Assembly (NCBI GenBank): GCA_029891345.1
Contig: CM056993.1
Location: forward strand, 230,483,265-230,547,264
Length of the DNA: 64,000 bases
Direction: 5' to 3'
Source of the DNA: Dryococelus australis
Lineage: Eukaryota > Arthropoda > Insecta > Phasmatodea > Phasmatidae
Part shown: positions 21,426 to 33,987 of the stretch, in pieces
How positions within the stretch are numbered: position 1 is the stretch's first letter
How the letters are laid out: every line of letters starts with the position of its first letter
The notes under the pieces: generated by a model
Seen by the model: the letters and a program-made list of their open reading frames with translations, nothing else
Database searches by the model: none
Told to the model about the DNA's origin: nothing
Translations under genes and position numbers: made by a program

Positions 21426-23034
21426 TCTCCTGCGTGCACATGCATTGACTCTGCAGCTGATATATGTGTATGAGGTGTGCTTGGACGAACAGAATATATT
21501 TTTTTTAGCGATTTTGTGGTAATATAATTTAATAAATTTAAAAAAAAACTAATTTTTTTTAACCCTATACCATAACCACCCTGTTATAAACCGACTTCGT
21601 TAAAATTATTATAAAAAAATATTTTCATTTTGTTTAGTTTAGCTAATCACTAGAGTTGTACTTGGTTTTCACATACATCCTTGGAACTAGAAATTATAGT
21701 TGAAAACTGAATTTCATGAGCTTATCCATAAGAGTTGGCAAATTATATTCGCCTACCTATATGCCTGTACATATTCGCTTGCTTACGAGCCGACATATGA
21801 GAAGTACTGTTTGCTGCATAATTGCTTAAAACGATTATGAAAATTTTAATGTGGGCGTAGGCACATATGATTCAGACCCCGATTGAAAATAATGAATTGT
21901 TTTAATACAAGATTTGCTTTTAAAAATATCTTCAAAATGCCAAATACAATGAAATAAACAAAAAAACTCTGAAATACTAGTTTTCGTAAACCATGTGTGC
22001 ATATATTGAAAAGAAACAAAACAAAATGTTTAATATATTGAAAATTTCTATACTTGAACGTAGGGATTGTGGTCTCTTCGATTGGATGTCTAATATACAT
22101 TTAAGCATCGCTCTTTATGGATACCTTTGTAGCTCAACTGATGCTCTGCTCTCACAGCTCAGGGACAGAGTGGCCGACTTGTAGTCTGGGGTCGCGAGTT
22201 ATCAACCCGATTCCTCCGTGGCAGGTTTTCAGCTCGCATGTAGCGCACATGTGTACCGTGAATATGTAAACAAGTCGCTCTACCATGAGATAGTCAAACA
22301 TAACAAACATAAACTGTCAAATGTCACACACGCTATGTCCAATCAGTAAATGTGTCAATAAAGTTAACTTTAAAAAAATGGTCAGAACACCAATCTCCTG
22401 TTCGGGAGGTCATGTGTTGAAATCCCCATATCATTGCGAGAAGTTTTTTTTTTTAATATTAATAGTTGCTATGGGAAAGAGAAAATTTTATACAATTTAA
22501 ATTTTATAAACCAATTTTGTATTAAAAGTAAATTTCATTACATTAGTCTGTATTTAAATGATATAGAAATTTTTCGAACATTAAATAAGATAAATTTAAA
22601 TAAATAAAATAATTTACATTATTTGAAATGCATCGATTCCTAGATGACTGATCGCTTTACGCTTGTTTTGACAAAGCCCGCCAGTAGTTACCTGACCCGC
22701 GAGCGCAGTTGTGGGCAGAGCTGCCTGCAACAAGAAAGCGAAGGGTGGAAGGAGGTGGTCGATGCTTAATGAGACGGTTACGTGTCGAGGGAGTGGTCAT
22801 GGTCGTGTGTTTAGACGATTACATGTCATGGGGGTGGGAGGAGTTCATGGTTGTGTGATGAGAGAAGGCCAATACGGAGAGGGAGGGGGGGGGATCATGG
22901 TAGTGGGATGTGGGGTGTGCGTGTTGGGAAGTATTTTTGAGAATGGGGAGGGATTTGTATTGATACTTTCAATATAATTTCCGACGATGTATGGGGCGGT
23001 GATATATATCGAACAATTTATATATATATATATA

Positions 23035-23625
23035 AGTAGGATTTAGTATGTTTGGGCGCAAGGGCATCGGACATTGGAGCCAGAGCCAATGGAGCCACCA
23101 TCTTGTTACGTCACCGATCGTCATCTTAGATGTCATTGACCTTTCATCCCTGACCGTGTGACCTTTAACCTTGACCTTGGATCTGTGGACCTTTGACCTC
23201 AAAAACACTAACAAACCTTAAACAATTCCAAAAAACCTAAACAAATTCCAAAGAAATTTATTATTAAAAATTATTTTAAAAATTACTAAAAGGATCCACA
23301 GAAATGACCGAGTTTTTTTCGGAAATGCTTACAGGGATCAGTCACTCCAGTGACTGGGATCAGTGACTCCGAGCCAAGTGACTGGGTGACCTTAACCTTT
23401 GACCTTGAATATGCAAAAATCCTAAAGAATCTAAAAAAAAAACCCACAAAAAATCACAAAAAAATATAAATCGACTAAAACTATTTATGGAAAATTTGTT
23501 ACTAAAACTTGTTATTAATTAAAAAACCGTTTAAAAAACTAAAAAAATGTTGAAAAATTAATTTTTGTAAAATGGTATTAATTATTTTTTTTTAATTCAA
23601 AAGGCTTTAACCCCGGCGGCCATAT
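23035..23625 (+). repeat. Loose fragment of a Maverick-like TIR
   Basis: Begins AGTAGGATTTAGTATG and then follows element 2's left TIR (36435-36995) colinearly: 'GAGCCACCATCTTGTTACGT', 'TGACCTTTGACCTCAAAAAC'-type blocks, a CAGTGACT stretch and 'AAAAGGCTTTAACCCCGGCG'. It ends there without any viral gene. Confidence 0.75.
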
Positions 23626-24223
23626 GTATTGAAATTTCATTCGTTCACCAACTGTATGATGCATGCATATATTAGTTTATACATGCAGTATTGAGCAAAA
23701 TATTTCTACACAAATTTTTAGAAATTTGAAAAGAAAAAGGGAAACTCGGGAAAATGTTAGGGTAATTCTAGGAATTTGAAGTGTTTTAAGGGAAAACGGG
23801 AAAAAATTGAGGAAAACGGGAAATTCGTGACGTCGTCCAAGATGGCGGACGGCACCTCTGTGCCTCAGCCCCCAGCCCTTGTCTTCGAATTCCCCAAATC
23901 CATGTACTGCTGGGCTTTGTCTATTGTTGGGATTGTGGCAAACATCGAGACCACATAACCGTAACACGTTACACAATATGTTTCAAACACATGGCGCAAA
24001 GTTACAAAGTTGTTGAAAATAAACAGCGGTGGCCTTCGAATAACCAGTTTAGCCATAAAAACAAATGAACATTGAAACGTGCAAATTTCGCACATCTAAT
24101 ATTTGCAATCACATGCAAACTAAGCGTAACGACAACCCTTTCACTCGCAGCGGATTTCCCTAGATAGGTTTGATAAACACAACTTGTACAAACTTGATGT
24201 TTCCCCCGGCCTTTAATTCAGGC

Positions 24224-24306
24224 GCTGCTCCATACTTACCTCAGTCGCCCTTATCGGCTCTCAAGACCTGGCTGTTAAGAGCAGCCTAAATCTCTTCATG
24301 ACTCAA
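24224..24306 (+). mobile_element. SINE family A 3' fragment
   Basis: Contains GCTGCTCCATACTTACCTCA, then CTCTCAAGACCTGGCTGTTA and AGAGCAGCCTAAATCTCTTC, matching the tail of SINE A at 6408-6668. Confidence 0.6.
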
Positions 24307-26396
24307 GTATTTTTCACAGGAAGAAAAATTAACACTTAATTCAGCAAAACGCAGCAAGCCATTACATATTGCCACTTCATGTTGCTACTTCTGCCAACTT
24401 CCGACTTGTAACTGTTCCGTCATCACATATAAATATATTAAAATACGTATTTTAACATTAAAATCTCGTTTCAGTTTTAAGTTACAAATTAAACTATGAT
24501 TATTTTTGCTGTAATAAGTATGAAATATGCTATAATAAATAACATGTATAATTTACGTTCTACTACTAGCGCTGCGGAACTTTCAGAGAAAGAGAGCGAA
24601 AAGATCAGCCTCGCCTATTCAAGTTACATCCTCGAACAAAAAAAAAAGTCAGGGCTTTACGCACCGTATTTTACGCTTTTATTTGTAACAGTAAAAATGA
24701 AATATGTTTCTGTCAGGGTACCTAAAAATCTAAATATTTCAGAAGTAACGTTTAATTTACAAATAGCATACCAAAAACTAGGTTAGTTATAACCACATTT
24801 TAAAAGTGAACAATTTATTAATAGCCTTTACCAACACAACACTGATCTCGCTGTATTTAATAGGAAATAAATATTACAAGTTATAGGAGGTACTAAGTTA
24901 TAGTTTCATTTAATAAAAAATGTAATACTTTAAAGTGAATCACTGTGTCAAGAGTGGCATAAAAAACAGGTGGCCATATTACTCCTAGGGTGATTTTTGA
25001 AGGGTTTGTTTGAAAAAGTCCGAACAAACCGTGAATGATGGACTACATATAACACGTTCTCTTTTAGAAGTACGACGCACGCCTCGTTAGAGATATCTCT
25101 TGCTCAGGTTGCGTAGCTTGGTAAACGTGCCTGTGCGTACATCATTGCTACATATATGTTTGATTTATAGTCGCCCCCACTGTGAAGGTCTAGTAAAATA
25201 GCACGTATGAAACCTAACGACAACAAATCAGTTTACTAGTTTAGCAAATGCATTAATCAAACTTGACGGTCTCAACTCAGGTTACGAAATGGCCCAGACC
25301 GATTATTGGTGCCCATGAACACAACGCAGTGCATACATACCAAACATTTTGACGAGAATGCATTCATTATATTTCTTTAAGAAATACCAACACTACATTG
25401 TTATTCTTATCATCTATCTTTGTCATTTTGTGCAGAAATCGTGTTTCTGCTGTTTTTATACTAATAATCGATTCCGGGCACGCATACAGGTAAGTCTGAG
25501 AATGTTCCTGTGCCACAGGGGTGGATGGGCTCTTTGTTGACGACTGTACAGGGCATATGGTGTTCACAACTCGTGCGAGATACGCAGTAACGACTTTCTT
25601 TGTTCCTTCATCGGACTGCTTTTTTTTTTTGCCTAAATCACCATCAAAAATAAACATACGTAGGATTTGAGGTTTGAATACTGTTTATTTATGTACGTGA
25701 TTGGAAGTATTACTACAGTGTAACCTAGTTGTAATAAATATATAATGTATTAAGTGAATCAAAGTATTTTATTTATATAAAGGGATAGATCTGTTAAAAA
25801 CCGAAATGTACAAAAACACATTGATCAGTGTTGACCACGCCACTGACAGCTGTACTGGCTATGTGCAAGTCAGTGTTGGGTATACGTGCAGAAGACACAC
25901 TGCTGTGTATAGTCTATTCGCAATGTCACCACACTTTTCGAATCAAACCTTTGAAACATTACACTAGTTATGACTTATTTGGTGGTTTCCTACGTTTATC
26001 ATGTTTCACAAGGGTTTTATACTTGTGTTAACATAAAAGTGTCTTGTTTTTGGTTAAAAATTTTTTTACTTATATTTTATATATAAATTATACTATTTCG
26101 TTTATACTTAATATGACTAAAAACAGTGGGAAATTAGGTCTGTTGTTAATGCCTAGTAAGAAATAGTTCTTATGATAAACACTATTACACTGAGTGCACA
26201 CGAATGTAGTGCGCTGACCCTTTCGTGTAAATTTATAGACTCGGTTAAGCTTTGTTAGCATGAGGTGGAGGGATATCCTGGAAGTAGAAGTTTAGCATGG
26301 CTTCAGAAAAGTTGGAAGTAACCGTGGATGCACTATAGCTCATGTTGAGTGAGTGTAATGGCGTGTTGTCTTCAATGTGACGTGATGTGTCCGCAG

Positions 26397-26580
26397 CCTG
26401 AGCAGCGAGTTTCCGTTCAGAAATCCGGCGGCCACGCTGCTGGGACACTACTCCTTCGACGAGAACCTGGTGTGGGACCAGGTGTCGAGCGACGTCAAGG
26501 ACCTCATCTCGCAGATGCTGCTGCTCGACCCGGAGGAGAGGATAACCGTTCAACAGGCTCTCAGGCATCCTTGGTTCCAG
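26397..26580 (+). CDS. chk2: Chk2-like kinase, exon with C-lobe helices G-I
   Basis: After the GTGTCCGCAG acceptor, the first base completes the Cys codon split by the previous exon, giving '…ILFNC|LSSEFPF'. The exon encodes 61 further residues: 'GHYSFDENLVWDQVSSDVKD', then 'MLLLDPEERITVQQALRHPW' with the conserved subdomain XI Arg, and 'FQ' at a phase-0 donor CAG|GTACCC. Compared with vertebrate Chk2 from memory, the loop between 'FPF' and 'GHYSF' is about eight residues shorter. GC content is much higher than in the flanks, as expected for selected coding sequence. Confidence 0.9.
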
Positions 26581-26585
26581 GTACC

Positions 26586-26703
26586 CGCACCCACACCCAC
26601 ACTCACAGCCACACTAACACCCACACCAACAGCCACACCCACAGCCACACCCACACCCACAGCTACACCCACACCCACAGCCACACCCACACCCACAGCC
26701 GTG
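26586..26703. repeat. (CCCACA/GCCACA)n hexanucleotide repeat right after the exon donor
   Basis: Six-base units CCCACA, GCCACA and variants start five bases after the exon end. Read through in frame they would encode a Pro-Thr-Ala repeat to a stop at about 26764. Confidence 0.95.
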
Positions 26704-26763
26704 CCGTCGCCGGTATTTATTTGCCTACGCCGAAACCTCTGGTATAGTCTATCCACGATTATT

Positions 26764-27162
26764 TGACCACTTTCGAAATCAACCTTAGAAAAACTTCACT
26801 GCCCCTACCTGCATATATTTCAACATGCACGCTGATTGAAAAGCGCCCAGTAAAGTGGTAAAGACAGATGAAAATTAGTCCCATGTCTTAACGTTGAATT
26901 AAAAGTGTTAAATAAACGTTTGTGATTACTAAAATGGGTCTTTTTTACTTTCTGTTGTTTTTATGCATATTAGTGTAAGAACTAGCACATTTGTAAAATA
27001 GTTACTTTCCTAATAATCTTAAGGTTTCATTTGACTGGAGCATGAATAAAGCGATCAGGTCCATGGCAATGCTAATTTTATATAAGGTGGAATAATACTA
27101 AATGGGCATGCATGTAAATCTTAAGCAAGGATTTTAAAAGTCTCAGTTTACCGTCAACTGCC
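26764..27162 (-). mobile_element. MITE family M1 copy in chk2 intron
   Basis: The right end (reverse complement GGCAGTTGACGGTAAACTGA) and the internal 'GGTCCATGGCAATGCTAATT' region match the copies at 48868-49268 and 49673-50078. The outer left end is decayed. Length is close to the 400 bp of the other copies. Confidence 0.65.
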
Positions 27163-28359
27163 TTTATCAGGATTATTGTGGTGCCAGGTGGTCCAGATCA
27201 TGGAAAATCCTGATATAAGAGCGTATCATTAAAATACAGCCAAATTCATACAAACAGATTAAACATTAGTTTTATAGTTAGGCATATGAAAAAAATCCAT
27301 ACGCCTAAAGAATACTAAAAAAAAAATACGGTATGAAAACATAAGTAAAATTAAATGCTCACGACCGTATAACGTAGATTAGGACAATACAGCAAGTAGC
27401 TGTTGACAACGTGACTCTCTGTAACCTCAGCCTGTTGATCTTATTTGTTATTGATCCTCAGTAAGATCCTCGGTGGGGCTATGACCGCAAGATATTGGCA
27501 GTTCGAGACAATCCTACCGTGTAATCCAGACACAATTACGCTCCACTTCTTCGCTAATTCCTGCACTTGTTGCTGCGTAGCGATCTGCGATGTTCACGGA
27601 ATGTGTTTGGTAACAACCACTGTCTGCTCGTTCGCGTATACTACCGCTGCTCGTGGTGAGGCGATCATAACAATGTGCTTCATTATCTGCTTCAAATAAA
27701 CGTAATTATAAGTTCTTGCATGACGTCTTCACGGCTCAGTAAGAACTTTTTAATATCAAGCGCTGAAAATAGCATTTACCCGTAACTGCACATAACTTAA
27801 CGTCATCTTCACACACTGACGTACCTACAGAAATACAGACAGTGAACCGTGAAAGTTATATTTATGGCGAGGCTGAATTCGGCCAACAAACTTTATGTGG
27901 TGATTTGGTTTACAATGCCAGGGGCGGAATATATTTTAACACTTTATCCTAAGATTGAATATTAAGGGAGAGGAAAGGCTTTGAAATATATAATAAAAAT
28001 GGTGATATTGATAAATATTGAAATCTGTTTGGGATAGAAGAGGAAACTTTTTAAGCAATACTGGTTTCGTTGCACATCCAGAGTTCGTGGAATCATTCAC
28101 GTTCATTAATAGAGTAGGGGTGGCGAGATTACTATAGCAAAAAATAATTGAAACCATTAACGATTCTACGTCTATTTCTATGCTTGGATAATCTACGTAT
28201 CTAAATGTACAACTAAAGTTGCGTTAGTGCAACAGTGTCAGGCTAACCGTTCTCGAGCAAATATCTAAGGAAGTTTCGAAAGTGTGGCGCTACCTCCTGC
28301 GCGGGTAGGCAATACGCTCGGTGCATGTGTACTGGCACCCTGGGCTTTGCCTACCCCCA

Positions 28360-28715
28360 GGCAGCTGTGAAACTGAAATAGGAAATCCCATGTTAAGGAA
28401 ATTTCGCTTCAGTGGGTTCATTTTAAAAATAGACGTTTCAAACTAAATTTATCCCTCGCGAATTTTTTAGAGGGTTCCCCAGAGCGGAAATGTTTCCATA
28501 ACAGGTATAGTCTGTTTGCAAGTAAATTTTAAAATTTGCGTTATACAAAATATCAATACTGTCAATCTATATTGAAGAAAATATACGTTCGTAGGGAAAT
28601 TCTCCTAAAAAACTCGTTAACAATACATTTTGTTTAAAACGCCTATCTTTGAAATTAACGCCCTGAGGCGAACTTTTATTAACATGGGATTTCCTATTTA
28701 AATTTCGCAGCTGCC
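28360..28715. mobile_element. MITE-like 356-bp inverted repeat
   Basis: The first 85 bp (GGCAGCTGTGAAACTGAAAT… with AGGAAATCCCATGTTAA) are repeated in reverse complement at the end (GGCAGCTGCGAAATTTAAAT…). There is no coding sequence. It would fold into a long hairpin if transcribed in the intron. Confidence 0.7.
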
Positions 28716-29072
28716 AGTCGGTAGGCAGTGCCTTTCAGGATTTTGCTGCCAGTGGTATGTTGGAAGTGAATCTGAAAAGGCAAAACTTTCAATGTCTGAA
28801 AACGTATTCGTTTTGGCGCAATTAAAAATCAGACCGTTCTCTCTTTAGAAAGGCGTCCTTTTAGGATTATTTAAAAGCTAATGCTAGAGTAGAAGGGATG
28901 CTGGAAAGTACTTTAATGCTAAGAACGCTTTTTTCCCCCAGGATATGATATTTTTAATTTTGTCTGAGGTTTCATCCTTAATGATAGACTGCATAAATGT
29001 GTAATTTGGCTAAAACAATAACTCTAATATTGTAAGTTTTATGTACATAATTTCTTGTTATGGAATTTTCAG

Positions 29073-29192
29073 GATGAAGATATGAAGAAGACCCTGCATT
29101 CTCTTCTATGGGAGCGCGAGTTGGCGGCTTTCAACGAAATGATACATGACGTGATGGAACCTATCACGCAAAAAGATCAAAAGACATTATAA
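29073..29192 (+). CDS. chk2: Chk2-like kinase, last coding exon
   Basis: After TGGAATTTTCAG the frame continues in phase 0: 'DEDMKKTLHSLLWERELAAF' and onward for 39 residues to TAA at 29190-29192. The junction 'HPWFQ|DEDMKK' is the most Chk2-specific feature, since the residues after the kinase domain in known Chk2 proteins are very similar (DEDMKRK). The tail is short and lacks the long Ser/basic C-terminus of vertebrate Chk2. With the two upstream exons the window encodes about 168 residues of the C-lobe and tail; the N-lobe and FHA domain must lie upstream of position 1 or within unseen sequence. Confidence 0.88.
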   Translation, partial: DEDMKKTLHSLLWERELAAFNEMIHDVMEPITQKDQKTL

Positions 29193-29235
29193 TACATCAG
29201 TTGCAGCTGCAAAAATAATTTAAACAAATTTTTAC

Positions 29236-29241
29236 AATAAA
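29236..29241 (+). promoter_or_regulatory. chk2: Poly(A) signal of the chk2-like gene
   Basis: AATAAA 44 bp after the stop codon, followed by GTGT/CTGTGTCG sequence resembling a GU-rich downstream element. Confidence 0.65.
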
Positions 29242-29950
29242 TCTGTGTCGTCTGTGTCGTGATTTTAATTTACGACTCCCGATTTTATACAAACGTATAT
29301 TTATGTTGTGTGTTTTTAAACGAATCTCAATACGTTTAAAAATGAAAATAATAAATAAAACCATTTATAAAAGCATAGCGGTGAAAAATAGCACGGATCA
29401 AGGTCTGTAATGTAAATTATTCTTATCTTTTATATAAGTGAGTGTGTAGAATTTTATGTATTCGGTGAATATTTGGTAGTTGTTTTTTAAATATAGATTT
29501 CATTATGGTCGATAAACGTACTGCCACGCAAGAGAGTTTGAGTGCATGGAATAGGTTGGCGTTTATATTAAATGTGTGTGTGTGTGTTGGGGGGGGGGAT
29601 TTTTTATTAAAAATTTATCAATGTTAATACGATAATATATATTCCCACTATATTGTGTAGAGAAATTTTACTCGTTTTTAAGATCTAACTCTTGTATGAG
29701 ACGGGCAAGATTGGTAGTGATTACCTAAGTCAGGAAATTTCATTCTGTCAGGTTATCTGCACAAAAAATAATAAAAGAAATGCGCTGAGTCTTTGGCGAG
29801 GTAACTTTGTCAAGAAGTGTTTTGTTTGCCTGCGTTATGGCACGTGCTATCCGTGCAACAATTACTTTTACCCACTATAGAAGATAGCAAGACCAAATTG
29901 TTCAGAAAGTAACCCAAAGTCCAACTGCGCTAAATGTCCAGTAAGAAATA

Positions 29951-31377
29951 TACACTAATTTGCAAAAATATTGATCGCCTTGAAGGTGCCGTCGCAAGGT
30001 CAAGTAATTGGGTGCAGGAACAGGACATGGTAGTACGTATGTATACTGACAACATCAAAATATTTTACCACGCCAAGATTGTTTTGCAGGGGACCAACAC
30101 TTGCGGGATGCGTTTAATATGGTGTTGGACCACCTGTAGGAGGGAGATAGGTGGCGATACGGTCTGGCATGGAGGCATACAGGCATCGGTTGTTCTACAG
30201 ACGAAGATGCTGCCACAGTTGGCACTACTGGCCCTCCAAATCCTCCGTAGTTGCCGCTGGCCGAATTTGCTGTCCAGTCTGTTCATAAACGTTTTCGATG
30301 GGCGAGAGATCTGGAGAAGTTGCTGGCTAAGGAAGCATATTGACATCACGAAGGCAGGCCAATAAATACGAGGGCTGTGTGAGGCCGGAATTATCCTGCT
30401 GAAACATGCACCAGTAAGGAGACCGTACATGGTTGCAGAATTTCCTGGACGTATAACCACGCCGTCAGTGTTACTATAATCACCACTAATGGGGTGCAGG
30501 AAAAATAGGAAATGTCGTCTCACACTATGGGAGCTCTGTCTGGGGCGGTGAGCCGCGTTGCAATGAGGCGCGAAGCATGGCGTTGGTCAGGCAGTGTCCG
30601 TTTTCGAACTTGGCGGTCATCTGTATCCAGACAGAACCATGATTCGTCGTCGAACACAACCTGTCGCCAATACGAGAGCTGCCATGCTGCCTGTTCCCGG
30701 CAGGATGTCACACGTGCTAGGTAGTGCTCAGGTCTTGATGGTAGACGTGGTAAGGGACGCCGCGACGACAGACCCCGCTCCGCTAGCCGCCTGGATATAG
30801 TACTGGTGGACATAGGTGTATCCCCAGCTGCCGTGACATGTCCCTGGATGGTGTGAAGCGACGCACGTATAGTGCTTACAGCCTGTCGCACTATGAAGCG
30901 ACCCCCCAGTGCTGATCGTCTGCCGTGGTCGACCCGAACCTTCTCGACGCGTGTGTGAACCCTTCTGTCCCCACTCCGTCCATTACCATCTTACAGGTGT
31001 AAGCAGAAAGGTTCAAGTGGCGAGAAATGCGCTGAAACTTCTAGCCGGCCTCTCGGAGGCCGAAGGTTAAACCTCTCTCAAACTCATTCAGCTAGGAAAA
31101 TGCTTGTCGAATATGCAGTTGGGGCATACTGCGTGTTCGCTGAACTTGGCTCTGTGTCTCACACTACTTTCACTGCTGCATAGGCCTTATTTAGTGTCCT
31201 GTAGCTATGAATGTTGCAGGGACATTTATGCTTCCTAGTAGCACATCCATGCAAGCAAACCACATCAAACGCAGACGGGACACATGTCGGGCTATGGCGA
31301 TAGTGTGTGGCAACCCTCGTCATACACCCGCGCTTCGTTCATGGTTTTTTTTTTTTTTTTTTTTGCAAATTAATGCA
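29951..31377 (-). mobile_element. Tc1-like transposon, decayed, 1.43 kb
   Basis: Bounded by TA dinucleotides (29949-29950 and 31378-31379) with short inverted ends: TACACTAATTTGCAAAAAT on the left and, in reverse complement, TGCATTAATTTGCAAAAAA on the right. The size and the minus-strand transposase relic fit a Tc1-family element. Confidence 0.75.
30060..31130 (-). pseudogene. Tc1-like DDE transposase, broken
   Basis: The open part (30520-30891) has 'STISRRLAERGLSSRRPLPR' (end of the DNA-binding domain) and 'VVFDDESWFCLDTDD' with the first catalytic Asp region. Further along the minus strand, frameshifted, come 'DLSPIENVYEQTGQQI' and an ending in 'GGPTPY', both classic for this family. Multiple frameshifts and stops make it inactive. 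The N-terminal helix-turn-helix, expected at about 30900-31130, is only faintly readable. Confidence 0.8.
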
Positions 31378-33129
31378 TATAGGACAAGTCTATAAATTCT
31401 TGCAAACGCAAGCAAAGAATTAATATATATATTTTTTAGTTTTGTTTACCTTAGTACCAAACTTATGTCTGTTAGTTATCTGAAGATAACTAATGCAAAT
31501 AAAAACTATTAAGTTTTTATTTGCGTTAGTTATACATGTGTTGCAGTGAACACAACAGTGAAAAGTGTTGCAAAACAAGTACGTTGTGTTCTTAGATGGC
31601 TCTTTTTTGGCTTTAGTTGGCGCATTTACGACTAAAACACCCTTTTTGGCAGAAGAGTAATTTTCAGTGAAACATTTTCCTGAAATTTCTATAAGAAGTT
31701 CGGATTTGATAGCATTTGGCAGTTTTAATGTTAAAAAATTTACATTTATCCAACACGAAACTAAATGGGATAATTTTTTCTGAAGGATAAGTCTGTTAAA
31801 AGTAACCTAAAAAAATAACTACAGAGTAATATTGGCTCCACTTGCGAATACAATTGACAATACAGAATGGGGAGGAATTCGACCGACAAACATCATGAGG
31901 AGATTCCTTATGCAGAATTAAGAGGAAATATGTTAGACACTTTATACGTAAATTTAATAAATGCAAAGAGCAATACAAGCCCTTGAAAATCGAGTTTTAA
32001 ACTGTATCTTGAAGTAATTTCGGAAATGAAGAGAATGACAATTAAAATTCTCCCAACATAAATTTATGATAATCGGGATCATAAACCTAAGAGTCAACTT
32101 TTATTAATACCTTCCACCGTAATGAAAATGATAGAGATGGCCACCCTCTTTTTGCATAGCACATTTTTATCCTTGGGATATGTGAATACTTGAAACTGGT
32201 TTATTGAGCATTATGTCCTAATGAACAAAAATAGGCTGTCTTGTTACAACTGTCCAGAATTCACTGTTTTCGTGTAAAACGAACACAAAGCTTCTGCTTC
32301 AGCTATACAGTGCCTAGCACGTAGGCAATACTAGATACATGCATATATGATAGGTTGCTGTACCCACTGCACAGGGACGTTTGCAACACTTACTGTAAAC
32401 AACATGTAATATATTTTACGCACAAAAACTGACAAGGGTGAGTTCGAAAAAAATGTATGTATAATCACTTGGAGCTTACTGAAATACGTTCCACTGTTAT
32501 GCGAGAAGATGCTTTTATTGGCATTAAACGAAGGAAGAGAGTTTTGATTAAAATCGATGTCCACTAATAGATAACTAAGTTATACAGTTATCGATAACCT
32601 GTAACTGTGCATTGGCAAATAAACAGGTAGCTGTATTCATTATATTTATTTTATTATCCACCAATATTGCTGGTTTAAATATTTTTTATTGAAAAAATAA
32701 GGTTGAACTGAGAGCATTATAAAAAAGGCTAAACAGGGTTATCAATATTTATTAAATATTTCCGGATAATCTGAATAACCTGAGAAAAGGTATTTTTAAG
32801 ACGATTTACTAGCTCATTCACATAAGTTACTGGAATATTTCCTGTTATTGTCTACTTCATTAACTTCTTGTACACTGTTCAAAGTGATTAACCTATGCTA
32901 TTAAATGCCTCCAAAGCTTTCAATACATAGATTACAGAAGGAGTCTTCATTGTAGCATAGATCACAAAAGCGTCAACAGGACACTGATCCCAGACTATCT
33001 TATACAGAAATTACGTCAGGTAACCGAGTGGACTGGGTTGTGCATACCTCAAACTCCGCCGCGGGAATACTGTTTAGCGCTTATACATTAGTCAGTTTTA
33101 ATGGTAGGTGGCATATTTGATATATTATC

Positions 33130-33300
33130 TAAGAAACTCTTCATTTTTCCGGGATGAAAAGTACCTTGTGTGCTAATCAAGAATATAATCAACCTCTGCA
33201 CCAAATTTCAACGAAATCCTTCTAGCTGTTACGACGTGATTGAGTAACAAACATACAATCTTTCGCATTTATAACATTATTAAGATTAACATAATTCAAT
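33130..33300 (-). mobile_element. Helitron-like 5' region fragment
   Basis: On the minus strand: 'ATTATAAATGCGAAAG'-like sequence followed by TTGTATGTTTGTTACTCAAT, then a decayed 'GGATTTCGTTGAAATTTGGT' block. This series is common near the 5' ends of non-autonomous insect Helitrons. The exact end was not located. Confidence 0.45.
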
Positions 33301-33471
33301 ATTTTATATATTTATTAATTCTCACCTTTTAATGACTTCAAGAATAAACCTACTAACAATCACGGTAGAGTGAGCCCTTTTGAAAGACCTTACATTTTAA
33401 ATAATTTATATATATATATATATATTTATATATATTATATAAAATCCATTGTGCGGGATTAAACCGCATCA

Positions 33472-33870
33472 TCATTGACAAACCACTGGACCTATTGAGA
33501 CCATATTCACACAATATGTTATTGAGGTGGCGAGTAAGGTTTTTAGTTATGTTTCGTTCCTATAGGTGGCGCTGGAGTGTAACTTCTATATTTATAGGCC
33601 GATTTTGCTCATACTTGCAGGAAATGTTTGTTGATCTAAAAGAGAAAAATGCCAGCGATGCCACGGTTAAACATTGGTCGAGGTACCCGAGACGTAATAG
33701 AGAGGATGCATTGAGAAGGCAAAAATATAACGTGAACACGCGCTGCATAAACTATTGGACCATTCGAGACCATATTCACATCATATGTTATTTAGGTGGC
33801 GAGTAAAGTTCTTTGCAATGTTTCATTACGATAGGCGGTGTTGGAGTCTAACTTATATTTCGATAATAGA
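33472..33870 (+). repeat. Direct duplication of a ~125-bp block
   Basis: The segment with 'GAGACCATATTCACA' and 'AGGTGGCGAGTAA' occurs at 33490-33600 and again, about 80% alike, at 33764-33870, separated by a 160-bp unrelated stretch. It probably belongs to the adjacent Helitron-like element. Confidence 0.6.
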
Positions 33871-33944
33871 AATTATGTATGAATTTCAATTGAAACATTC
33901 ATGCCCAATTTCAATTTTCTATTTCTATTTTACAAATATGTAAA

Positions 33945-33987
33945 CAAATCCTAAAGTCCACGCGAACGAAGTCGCGGTCATAGCTAG
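33945..33987 (+). mobile_element. Helitron-like 3' terminus
   Basis: CACGCGAACGAAGTCGCGGT followed by CATAGCTAG|T: a GC-rich hairpin (CGCGA…TCGCG) about 10 bases before a terminal CTAG followed by T, as expected for Helitron 3' ends inserted between A and T. Confidence 0.6.

Larger units (their letters stand above)
20195..23911. mobile_element. 3.7-kb inverted-repeat structure with Maverick-like ends
   Basis: The left end AGTAGATGGATTTGGGG and the right end (reverse complement AGCAGTACATGGATTTGGGG) match, and the next 80 bp are also inverted copies, including GCCGTCCGCC and GACGTCACGAATTTCCC. The starting AGTAG and the 'CATCTTGGA..ACGTCAC' block recall the TIRs of elements 1-3. No capsid or integrase gene is inside. 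No matching 6-bp duplication was found at the flanks (GTTGGG versus GGGCTT), so it may be a deletion derivative or two facing end fragments. Confidence 0.5.
10480..26396 (+). other. chk2: 15.9-kb intron of the chk2-like gene
   Basis: Opened by GTAAGT at 10480 and closed by CCGCAG at 26396. The phase-2 donor (TG) and the first base of the next exon (C) make a Cys codon, and the reading frame continues without a break, which supports direct splicing across this distance. It contains SINEs, a 34-bp satellite, transposase relics and an inverted-repeat structure, annotated separately. In 13119-17228, 17453-20194 and 24310-26396 I see no convincing gene beyond short AT-rich open frames. Confidence 0.8.

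Noticed and set aside
27445..27699. Cys-rich 84-codon ORF in the chk2 intron
   Set aside because: No homology recognised, no acceptor/donor framing, and direct splicing of flanking exons already gives a continuous kinase frame.
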